From: Ignavibacteriales bacterium
Lineage (GTDB): Bacteria > Bacteroidota > Ignavibacteria > UBA10030
Direction of reading: 5' to 3'
Length of the DNA: 13,793 bases
Assembly (NCBI GenBank): GCA_016218005.1
Contig: JACRFF010000346.1
Coordinates: 1 to 13,793 of the forward strand
The position numbers and the translations under genes were made by a program. The notes beneath the pieces were generated by a model. The model was not told the DNA's origin, did no database searches, and worked only from the letters and a program-made list of their open reading frames with translations. This document shows, one piece after another, positions 1 to 5,701 of the stretch. How positions within the stretch are numbered: the stretch's first letter is position 1; each line of letters opens with the position of its first letter.

Positions 1-2
1 CC

Positions 3-1520
3 CCCACTATTGCGATGACTACAGTCAATTTCAATGGGACGGTTGAATATGGTGGGAGTGGCGCACAAACATTCGTTGATGCAACAAACAGCGGTGCCAA
101 TCCTATCAATTATACAAATCTAAAATTGAGTGGTAGCGGTGCAAAGACGACAGTCGCAAGCCAAACAACCTCAATTGCAGCCAGTGGGAATTTGGAAATG
201 TCTGGTGGTGCAACACCTCCCACATTTGCCGTTGGTACTTCGGGAACATTTTCAGTTAGTGCTACAGGAACTACAATTAGCTACACAGCAACTGGAGCCC
301 AGACCACTGGTTCTGAATGGGATGCAAATTTCCAAAATGCAACGATCAATAATTCTGCGGGTGTTACATTAGGAGGTTCAAAAACCGTCTCCGGCACGCT
401 CACACTCACGAGCGGCAACCTCACGCTTGGCGCAAACAATCTCACACTGTCGAGCGCCGTTGCCGGCACGCCAAGCGCATCTAACCACATTGTTACCAAC
501 AGCAGCGGAGCAGTAGTGAAGAACATCGCCGCCAGCGGCAGTTACACTTTCCCGGTCGGATACGATGGCTCCACATACAATCCCGTAATAGTTGCGTTGG
601 ATGGCAGTTCAACGGCAGATAATTTCTCCGTCAGCGTTGCTTCGGGCGTTTCACCATCTGCCCCCGATAACACGAAGGCGGTGCAAGCCACGTGGACGAT
701 CAGCGAAGCGAGTGCGGGAAGTTCCAATGCCACGCTCACGTTCCAGTGGACCGGAGCGCAAGAAGGCAGCGGCTTCATACGCAGCAGTTCGGCGGTATGG
801 AACTATATCAGCTCTGCATGGGTGAACAAGACCGGCGGATCGGCGAGCGGTTCCAATCCGTACACAGTAGCGAACTCCACCGCTATCACAGATTTCTCGT
901 CGCCATCCTTCATCGTTGGCAACGACGGCGCGCTGCCCGTTACGATGACGTCGTTCACCGCGGCGGCGCATAAGAGTAACGCCGTGAAGATTGCGTGGAA
1001 GACGGCGACCGAAGTGAATAGCTACGGGTTTGAGGTGGAGCGGAAGCCAATGAGCAATCAGCAATCAGCAATCGGCAATTGGTCCAAGGTGGGATTCGTT
1101 GCCGGGAGCGGAATGAGTAATTCTCCCAAAGAGTACTCCTACACTGATGAGAATCTCTCCCCCGGCCGCTATGCCTACCGCATCAAGCAGGTAGATGCCG
1201 ATGGTCAATCAACGTACTACGGAAGCGCCGAGGTCGAGGTTGGGCTTGTGCCGCGCACGCTTGCGCTGGAGGCCAACTATCCGAACCCGTTCAACCCGAG
1301 CACGACGATGCGATTCAATGTTCCGGAAAATGGCCGCGCCGTGGTGCGAGTGTTCAACTTGCTTGGTCAGGAACTTGTGCAGTTGTTTGACGGTGTGGCA
1401 GAGCAAGGGAGATTTTACACGGTGCAGTTCAATGCGGCGCAATTGCCGTCGGGCGTGTACTATTATTCAATCGAGTACGGCGGCAAGCAGATCGTAAAGC
1501 GCATGATGATGCTGAAGTGA
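3..1520 (+). CDS. T9SS-secreted surface protein with C-terminal sorting domain (5' end missing)
   Basis: The reading frame is open to the left window edge, so the ATG at 15 is probably internal and the gene is 5'-truncated. Counting from that ATG (501 residues), about 1-300 is a Ser/Thr/Gly/Asn-rich, beta-type region with motifs such as SGNLTLGANNLTL and a YTFPVGYDGSTYNP segment. From about 306 (LPVTMTSFTA, then VKIAWKTATEVNSYGFEVER) comes an FN3-like module usual just before T9SS signals. From about 418 to the end is a T9SS type A-like sorting domain: NYPNPFNPSTT, VVRVFNLLGQEL, LPSGVYYYSI and a basic C-terminal strand. By family knowledge the protein is exported by Sec, crosses the outer membrane through SprA, and is cleaved or anchored at the surface. 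The biological role of the mature part is not recognised. GC content rises sharply near position 360, and a heptamer repeat lies at 1053-1080. Confidence 0.9.
   Translation, partial: PTIAMTTVNFNGTVEYGGSGAQTFVDATNSGANPINYTNLKLSGSGAKTTVASQTTSIAASGNLEMSGGATPPTFAVGTSGTFSVSATGTTISYTATGAQTTGSEWDANFQNATINNSAGVTLGGSKTVSGTLTLTSGNLTLGANNLTLSSAVAGTPSASNHIVTNSSGAVVKNIAASGSYTFPVGYDGSTYNPVIVALDGSSTADNFSVSVASGVSPSAPDNTKAVQATWTISEASAGSSNATLTFQWTGAQEGSGFIRSSSAVWNYISSAWVNKTGGSASGSNPYTVANSTAITDFSSPSFIVGNDGALPVTMTSFTAAAHKSNAVKIAWKTATEVNSYGFEVERKPMSNQQSAIGNWSKVGFVAGSGMSNSPKEYSYTDENLSPGRYAYRIKQVDADGQSTYYGSAEVEVGLVPRTLALEANYPNPFNPSTTMRFNVPENGRAVVRVFNLLGQELVQLFDGVAEQGRFYTVQFNAAQLPSGVYYYSIEYGGKQIVKRMMMLK
1053..1080 (+). 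repeat. Heptamer tandem repeat AGCAATC inside the T9SS cargo gene
   Basis: Three perfect head-to-tail copies of AGCAATC (1053-1059, 1060-1066, 1067-1073) are followed by a degenerate copy GGCAATT (1074-1080). They encode roughly SNQQSAIGN, placed between the FN3-like YGFEVERK segment and WSKVGFV, at what looks like a loop. Seven is not a multiple of three, so gain or loss of one unit would shift the frame before the sorting domain; three units keep the frame. Confidence 0.85.
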
Positions 1521-1638
1521 TTCTGTATGACAAGAGAGGGGGAGGAGTACTCTGTCATGCCGAACTCCCGCCTGCGTCGGGCGAGGAGTCGGGGCAGGTT
1601 GTCTGACGGCCAATCATCCATCAACTGACGGCGGCGAG
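1521..1638. repeat. Convergent intergenic stretch with inverted repeats
   Basis: This gap separates the ends of the cargo gene (+) and hicA (-). GTATGACA (1525-1532) can pair with TGTCATGC (1553-1560) around a 20-nt loop, allowing one G-T pair. A second stem, ACTCCCGC (1564-1571) with GCG-A-GGAGT (1581-1589), follows directly. Neither stem is followed by a run of T on either strand, so a classic intrinsic terminator is not supported. The first arm belongs to a motif that recurs at 2263-2284. It may be a fragment of a dispersed intergenic repeat. Confidence 0.5.
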
Positions 1639-1860
1639 CTATAACAACTTTGTAAATTGATCCACAGTGAGGTTCGCCTGCCGTATGATCGCCCGGAGTG
1701 TTCCACGATCTAACTCTTTGTGGTCGGGGACCACAAGCTGAGTAAACGGTTCATCCCTTCGGAGAATCATGTGGCTTCCGTGTTGTCGGCGTAAGGAAAA
1801 CCCTGCCTTCGATAGTGCTTTCATACACTCACGCCCAGAAATCCGAGGCAATGAACTCAT
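1639..1860 (-). CDS. hicA: HicA-family mRNA interferase toxin
   Basis: This 73-residue protein has the full small HicA (YcfA-like, double-stranded-RNA-binding fold) pattern: an N-terminal RISGRECMKALSKAGF helix, then QHGSHMIL containing the catalytic-type histidine (His30), and VPDHKELDRGTLRAIIRQANL at the end. HicA toxins cut or block mRNA until neutralised by HicB. Its ATG overlaps the stop codon of the upstream hicB by four bases (ATGA), so the two are almost certainly co-translated, with the antitoxin made first. No truncation or missing key residue is visible, so the toxin is probably functional. Family membership is clear from motifs; activity is inferred. Confidence 0.9.
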   Translation of the reverse strand: MSSLPRISGRECMKALSKAGFSLRRQHGSHMILRRDEPFTQLVVPDHKELDRGTLRAIIRQANLTVDQFTKLL

Positions 1861-2063
1861 ACTGCAAGTAGAATGGTGTCAAACCGTTCTGGTGGAACCG
1901 GAAGGCGGTCTTCTTGAAGAACCGCTACATATCCTTGAATTGCTTCCCGAATATTTGCAATTGCTTCTTCCTTTGTTCGTCCCTGACTGATGCACCCTGG
2001 CAGGCTAGGGCACTCGGCAACCCAATACTCGTCCTCACCCGGATAGATTACGACTTGTCTCAT
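1857..2063 (-). CDS. hicB: HicB-family antitoxin (short form)
   Basis: This 68-residue protein matches the degenerate RNase H-like core of HicB: an N-terminal VVIYPGEDEYWVAECPSLPGC strand pair, then SQGRTKEEAIANIREAIQGYV. It has no room for the ribbon-helix-helix or HTH DNA-binding tail found in longer HicB proteins, so autoregulation may be weak or need another factor. It sits upstream of hicA and overlaps it by ATGA, the common hicB-hicA order outside enterobacteria. The ATG is preceded by a good Shine-Dalgarno sequence (TAAGGAG, seven bases away), stronger than at most starts in this window, which fits the need for excess antitoxin. Confidence 0.88.
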   Translation of the reverse strand: MRQVVIYPGEDEYWVAECPSLPGCISQGRTKEEAIANIREAIQGYVAVLQEDRLPVPPERFDTILLAV

Positions 2064-2070
2064 TGTTAGT

Positions 2071-2077
2071 CTCCTTA
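2071..2077 (-). promoter_or_regulatory. Strong ribosome binding site of hicB
   Basis: On the minus strand the sequence reads TAAGGAG, seven bases before the hicB ATG. It fixes the hicB start and is one of only two near-consensus Shine-Dalgarno sites that I could see in the window (the other precedes accD). Confidence 0.75.
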
Positions 2078-2156
2078 AGAGTTCTTCCCAAGTTAATCAT
2101 CCTTCCACTTATTTTCCAGCCGACGCACTTCCCGTCTCGCTCGCCTCTCGCCTCGT

Positions 2157-2259
2157 CTCCGACGAGTCGGAGCGGGCGCTTCGCGGGCGAAGCGGGCCTT
2201 CGGCTCGCCGAGGCGGATGTGCTTAGGCGGGCTTGCCCACCAGTTTTGTGGCGGGTGGG
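2157..2259. repeat. GC-rich array of four adjacent hairpins
   Basis: Four stems follow one another. CTCCGA/TCGGAG (2157-2172, 4-nt loop). CGCTTCG/CGAAGCG (2177-2194, perfect 7-bp stem, loop CGGG). GCCT-T-CGGC/GCCGAGGC (2196-2214, one bulged T). CCCACC/GGTGGG (2236-2259, 12-nt loop), preceded by GGGCTTGCCC. Any frame across it is low-complexity Arg/Gly/Ala, so it is unlikely to be coding. It resembles composite REP- or MITE-like intergenic elements common in environmental genomes; whether it is dispersed in this genome cannot be judged from one window. Confidence 0.65.
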
Positions 2260-2262
2260 TGT

Positions 2263-2284
2263 TTCGGTATGACGAGAGGGGGGA
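2263..2284 (+). repeat. Second copy of the TTCkGTATGACrAGAG motif flanking hicBA
   Basis: Positions 2263-2284 align to 1521-1543 in the same orientation with 20 matches, two mismatches and one single-base gap (hand alignment). A third, inverted partial copy, TTCGGCATGAC, is read on the minus strand at 1563-1553. The two direct copies bracket the hicBA pair, about 740 bp apart. Confidence 0.6.
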
Positions 2285-2375
2285 ATCCATCGAGTTGCTG
2301 TAAAAATTTAAGTTACCTGGTTTTTCAACACCCCGTTTAATTACGAATTCTCTACCGCGACTGCAACTTTCCAGT

Positions 2376-3452
2376 TCAGAATTGCATTCCAAGTCCAGGT
2401 ACTACCGCTGTTGTCAATCCAACCATCACGCCGTTGTGTCCACTAACAACAAACCATCCGCCGAAGTTGAATTTGCCGACCCTGAATATTCCCGGAAAGA
2501 AATTGATTGATACGGTATAGTCGGTCTTTCGTGTCAGCACCATTGAGGCCAGGAGGTTGTTTTCGTCGTCATAAAAAAATCCCAGCGACTCGACGAGGTC
2601 GACTGTCTTCTTATTTGTCACATCGCTTAATACGCGCAATCCTTTCCCCACTAAACCGTACGAGGCAGAAATCGATTTCCCGTTTTCAAACGTGTATGAC
2701 AGTCCCACCAATCCATCCAATCCAAAATAGTAAAACACATGCCACGGCTTTGCGAACGGAAGCTTCCACTTCATGGAAAAATACTGCCCGTTGTTATGCA
2801 GTTGATTGTTCTGAGGAAGATAGGAAGGTTGCAGCGACCAATCCGCAAGGTTCAGAGTCGAGCTAAAGAATTTGCACACAGACTCCGACTCGAACAGAAG
2901 TATTCCTCCCAAATCAAAAATGTAGATGTCGGCAATCGGGTCGACAGCGTAACCGTCATACGTTTGATTCTCGAGCGCTTCATTGACAAAATGATACGCG
3001 GCCATCGTTACAGCAGAAAGAAGTTTGGAGGAACCATATCCGTGGAACGCAAACCACTCCGCCATGGCGCGATACGTTCTGCCGCCGCCGATCAAGTGGA
3101 GCGTGTAGTTCGGCCACCATTGGCCGTTGTCTTTTTCAAGGGAAAGCGGAAAGATTTCGTCGCGGATAAAGCTGCCAACGCCATAGTTGCGAATGGCGCT
3201 GAACGGGTCGGCAAGATTCTTGAAGACGTTTTTTGCACCGGGACCGTACGGAAGCGTTCCCAATTCGCGGTATCGAGTTGATTGGAGAATGTCGAACCCG
3301 CCGTTGAGCATGAGATTCCACGGATTGAAGAGCGACTCGCTTCCATGATCGCGGCCTTGATAGAAGTAAGGCGGCGTTTGCGCTCGTGTTACGCAAACGC
3401 CTCCAACGAGGATCGCGATGGCGCACAAGATTTGCCGAGCAAACGTTCTCAC
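2376..3452 (-). CDS. Unrecognised secreted/outer-membrane protein
   Basis: I chose the GTG at 3450-3452, four bases after the stop of the thioesterase gene. It gives 358 residues beginning MRTFARQILCAIAILVGGVC with a clean signal peptide ending near TRAQ. An upstream in-frame start at 3533 would add 27 residues and overlap the thioesterase gene by 77 bases, so it is less likely. The mature protein starts with Tyr/Phe- and Trp/Asn-rich sequence (FNPWNLMLNGGFD). It has a central His/Tyr-rich helical-looking segment (NYTLHLIGGGRTYRAMAEW, then AAYHFVNEALENQ), and a C-terminal half of alternating short strands. The last residue is Phe, usual for outer-membrane barrels. I do not recognise the family. 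As the last gene of the run it may serve the envelope glycan module, but that is only context. Confidence 0.75.
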   Translation of the reverse strand: MRTFARQILCAIAILVGGVCVTRAQTPPYFYQGRDHGSESLFNPWNLMLNGGFDILQSTRYRELGTLPYGPGAKNVFKNLADPFSAIRNYGVGSFIRDEIFPLSLEKDNGQWWPNYTLHLIGGGRTYRAMAEWFAFHGYGSSKLLSAVTMAAYHFVNEALENQTYDGYAVDPIADIYIFDLGGILLFESESVCKFFSSTLNLADWSLQPSYLPQNNQLHNNGQYFSMKWKLPFAKPWHVFYYFGLDGLVGLSYTFENGKSISASYGLVGKGLRVLSDVTNKKTVDLVESLGFFYDDENNLLASMVLTRKTDYTVSINFFPGIFRVGKFNFGGWFVVSGHNGVMVGLTTAVVPGLGMQF

Positions 3453-3456
3453 ACTG

Positions 3457-3966
3457 TTAGTAGTTAATCGCGGTAGGATCGTCAGAGGATTGATGAACCC
3501 GCCATTCCTGTTCCTCCGCATTGAAGTCGGCAATCTTGCCGATGGGCATCTTCAAGTACTTGCCTTCGCCGGTTGCTGCAATCTCGCCGTTTGCCAAAAT
3601 CAACTCGCCCGTCCCTTCAAAGAAGCGCGAATTTTCGTTGGTAATCCGGCCAACCACTTTCAATTCTTGACCGAGCGGAATCGGTTTCTTGTACTTCACC
3701 GAAAACTCTACCGTAACGCCCCAAAACATTTCTTTGTGTCGCATCATAATGGCTCTGCCAATCGTTTCATCCAACAGGGCAGCGGTAATTCCTCCGTGTA
3801 ATCGTTCAGGATAGCTTTGGTGAAAAGTGCTTGGTTGCGTCGTGCACACCAGTTCGCCGTTATCAAGCTCAAAGAAAGATGCTTTTAATCCGTACTGATT
3901 TTTCAATCCGCAGATGAAACACATTTTGCTGTTTTTCTGTTTGCCGGTTACCAAACGAGCTGTCAT
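3457..3966 (-). CDS. PaaI-family hotdog-fold thioesterase
   Basis: The start is set at the ATG at 3964-3966, which overlaps the stop of the upstream glycosyltransferase as ATGA, giving 169 residues. The hotdog core is clear: an N-terminal MCFICGLKNQYGL (Cys16, Cys19) typical of one PaaI/YbgC-like subgroup, then RLHGGITAALLDETIGRA with the HGG motif (57-59) and the acidic residues of LLDE (66-67). VTVEFSVKYKKPIPLGQEL is the usual strand pair. Such proteins hydrolyse acyl-CoA or acyl-ACP thioesters as dimers or tetramers. The substrate cannot be read from the sequence. Its location inside a glycan gene block suggests acyl-chain recycling or a lipid-linked glycan, but it may equally be a housekeeping enzyme. 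The 30-residue tail after about 140 (acidic, ending INY) lies beyond the fold and is unexplained. Confidence 0.85.
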   Translation of the reverse strand: MTARLVTGKQKNSKMCFICGLKNQYGLKASFFELDNGELVCTTQPSTFHQSYPERLHGGITAALLDETIGRAIMMRHKEMFWGVTVEFSVKYKKPIPLGQELKVVGRITNENSRFFEGTGELILANGEIAATGEGKYLKMPIGKIADFNAEEQEWRVHQSSDDPTAINY

Positions 3967-5078
3967 GTGTACACGCGTCCTTTCCACGTTACTTTGCGAG
4001 AGTGTACTACGAACAACGGGAGAATCACAACCCAAAGCAAATAGTAGAATGCAAAGCACCAATAGTACTTCAGTTGGTCTCGCTGGCCGATGTGATGGGC
4101 AACTTTGTTGAGATAGTACCAATCACCGGCAGATTTCAGAACAAAGGCAGCGCACGCCGGCAATAGATTTCCCCAAAAACAATTGAGAAGTATCGCCAGA
4201 TGGGCAGCGAAACCGGCTGCCATCAGAGTATATCCAAACACCGTATGGCCGACAAGATCGAGATCGAGTCCACCGGTTGCCCAGTGATGTTTCTGCCTGA
4301 AGATTTCACCAAAACTTTCCCAGGCGTGGGTTTGATTTGTAATCCGTCCATCCAGAGCGAAGTGATGGCGGTACGATTTTTTGCGAACGATCGTCTGGAA
4401 CAATTGAAAATCCTCCACAACGCTCTTCTTGATTCCCCGAAATCCACCGACGTCATCGTACGCGGCGCGGCGCACTGAAAAATTATTGCCGATGATGCTG
4501 ACAGGCATCTTCAAGCCAATGGTTGCGCAAGAAACACCAAGCAAGTACATCCAATCAAGCGATTGAATGCCTTTGAAATATGAATTCGATTTTGGGACGG
4601 TCATTGCGCCGAGAACACCGAGTTGGGGGTCGGCAAACCGCGCGGCGACGTATTCAACCCACGTCGGCTTCACAGAACAATCTGCATCCGTCATAAGGAT
4701 GAGTTCCCCGCGTGCGTAGTCAATGCCTTGAGCCAGCGCGTTGGTTTTTCCGGCAAGACTCGCGTTTTCGTTGCTCAATACGATTCGGAGGTTAGGACAG
4801 GTTGTGCGGAACCGCTCGGCCAATTCACCCGTGCGGTCGGAAGAGTGGTCGTCAACCAGGATGATCTCATACCGTTCTGTTGGATAGGTCTGGTTGCGGA
4901 GCGATTCAAGGCAAGCAACAATTCCATCTTCTTCGTTCCTCGCCGGCACAACCACCGACACAAATGGCCGGTATGCGGTATCTACGGTATCACGCTGCAC
5001 CGAGCGGCGAATTCCGAAAACCAGCATCGCGGTAAATCCAAGATACACCGTCGTAAGTATGAGGAGCAGGAGAATCAT
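3963..5078 (-). CDS. Membrane-bound family 2 glycosyltransferase
   Basis: This 371-residue protein has an N-terminal membrane helix (about 1-22), then a GT-A domain and three or so C-terminal helices (about 283-357). Catalytic marks are visible: VSVVVPARNEE (41-50), DDHSSDRT (76-83), the metal-binding DADC (131-134) and the base-type VEDF (221-224). The last signature reads QKHHW (262-266), where processive polymerases usually have QxxRW. GT2 enzymes use nucleotide sugars to build a polysaccharide or a glycolipid at the inner face of the cytoplasmic membrane. Its ATG overlaps the deacetylase stop (ATGA) and its own stop overlaps the thioesterase ATG (ATGA), so the three are translationally coupled. 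It may add a single sugar rather than polymerise. Sugar and acceptor are unknown. Confidence 0.9.
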   Translation of the reverse strand: MILLLLILTTVYLGFTAMLVFGIRRSVQRDTVDTAYRPFVSVVVPARNEEDGIVACLESLRNQTYPTERYEIILVDDHSSDRTGELAERFRTTCPNLRIVLSNENASLAGKTNALAQGIDYARGELILMTDADCSVKPTWVEYVAARFADPQLGVLGAMTVPKSNSYFKGIQSLDWMYLLGVSCATIGLKMPVSIIGNNFSVRRAAYDDVGGFRGIKKSVVEDFQLFQTIVRKKSYRHHFALDGRITNQTHAWESFGEIFRQKHHWATGGLDLDLVGHTVFGYTLMAAGFAAHLAILLNCFWGNLLPACAAFVLKSAGDWYYLNKVAHHIGQRDQLKYYWCFAFYYLLWVVILPLFVVHSRKVTWKGRVYT

Positions 5079-5701
5079 ACGCCCGAAAGAGTTGAAAACT
5101 TGAGACCCTTCGCCAGCGCAATCTCCACGACATTGCTCAACGTTCGCTCGATGGTACGCGCAGTGAAATCGTTGTCGTGCATCAGTATGATGTCTCCTCC
5201 TGCAAGATTCTTTGTCGCCCGCGCTGCAATGAGGTGCGAATCTTGCAGCCGGTAATCTTTGGAATCTACGCTATACATAACGCACCGGTATCCCAGCCTT
5301 CGAATGGCAGCAAGCAAGAAAGGATCGAAGCGCGAATACGGAGGACGTACCCAGCGCGTCGTTGAAGAAGTGAGCGCGTCGATCAACCGTTGTGTTCTGT
5401 GCAACTCATCGGCAATCGTCGATGCACGCGAGAACCAGAGAGGACGGTGCGCATAGCCGTGGTTGCCGAGCGCGTGCCCCTCTTGGACAAGAGATTGCGC
5501 CAACGCCCGGTGACGCTCGATATGAGCACCAACGAGAAAGAATGTGGCGTGTATCTTGTGTGCTCGAAGAACACGCAACACTGTCGGCGTCGCTTCCGGG
5601 TGAGGGCCGTCGTCAAAGGTCAAATAGATTGAGTCCCGAGCGCCTCTCCAAACGATCGAACGCGTCAGAGGTTCCGCAACTAAAAACTTAAGATCTGCCA
5701 T
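5075..5701 (-). CDS. NodB-type polysaccharide deacetylase, apparently cytoplasmic
   Basis: The ATG at 5701 (208 residues) was chosen because GGGAG lies upstream; a TTG at 5725 is the alternative. The NodB (carbohydrate esterase 4) motifs are complete: LTFDDGPHPEATP (27-39) with the catalytic and metal-binding aspartates 30-31, NHGYAH with metal ligands His81 and His85, RPPYSRFD (119-126), and ILMHDND (172-178). Family members remove N-acetyl groups from GlcNAc-containing chains. There is no signal peptide or membrane helix, so it should act in the cytoplasm, as NodB does, on short or lipid-linked acceptors rather than on an exported polymer. It overlaps the upstream glycosyltransferase by 22 bases and the downstream one by 4. 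This suggests the three act on one product, perhaps a partly deacetylated amino-sugar glycan; that is inference. Confidence 0.9.
   Translation of the reverse strand: MADLKFLVAEPLTRSIVWRGARDSIYLTFDDGPHPEATPTVLRVLRAHKIHATFFLVGAHIERHRALAQSLVQEGHALGNHGYAHRPLWFSRASTIADELHRTQRLIDALTSSTTRWVRPPYSRFDPFLLAAIRRLGYRCVMYSVDSKDYRLQDSHLIAARATKNLAGGDIILMHDNDFTARTIERTLSNVVEIALAKGLKFSTLSGV

Larger units (their letters stand above)
2064..2375. other. 312-bp gene-free stretch between hicB and the twelve-gene run
   Basis: This gap separates the hicB start from the last gene of the minus-strand run. From 2064 to about 2125 it is ordinary sequence that must hold the hicBA promoter; no confident -10 or -7 box was found. 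From about 2130 to 2160 the plus strand is a pyrimidine-rich CTCGC-type tract. From 2157 to 2259 it is a chain of GC-rich hairpins, followed by a short motif shared with 1521-1543. From about 2285 to 2375 it turns AT-rich. No good terminator for the minus-strand run was seen downstream of the stop at 2376. Confidence 0.7.

Noticed and set aside
651-1064. 137-codon minus-strand frame inside the T9SS cargo gene
   Set aside because: It is antisense to a gene whose FN3-like module and sorting domain are clear, and its product is Arg-rich without a known motif.
1525-1589. Intrinsic terminator between the cargo gene and hicA
   Set aside because: Stems exist, but neither strand shows the following T-run; kept only as inverted repeats.
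2063-2272. Plus-strand and minus-strand frames across the hairpin array
   Set aside because: The translations are low-complexity Arg/Gly/Ala from GC-rich repeats and overlap the structured element; no start signal was seen.
3453-3533. Earlier start for the unrecognised envelope protein
   Set aside because: It would overlap the thioesterase gene by 77 bases and push the signal peptide inward; the GTG at 3452 puts the signal peptide at the N-terminus.
3967-4122. N-terminal extension of the thioesterase with a lipoprotein-like LVLCILLFALGC segment
   Set aside because: It lies wholly inside the end of the glycosyltransferase gene in another frame. The ATG at 3966 has the ATGA overlap and starts just before the conserved domain, so the lipobox is a chance translation.
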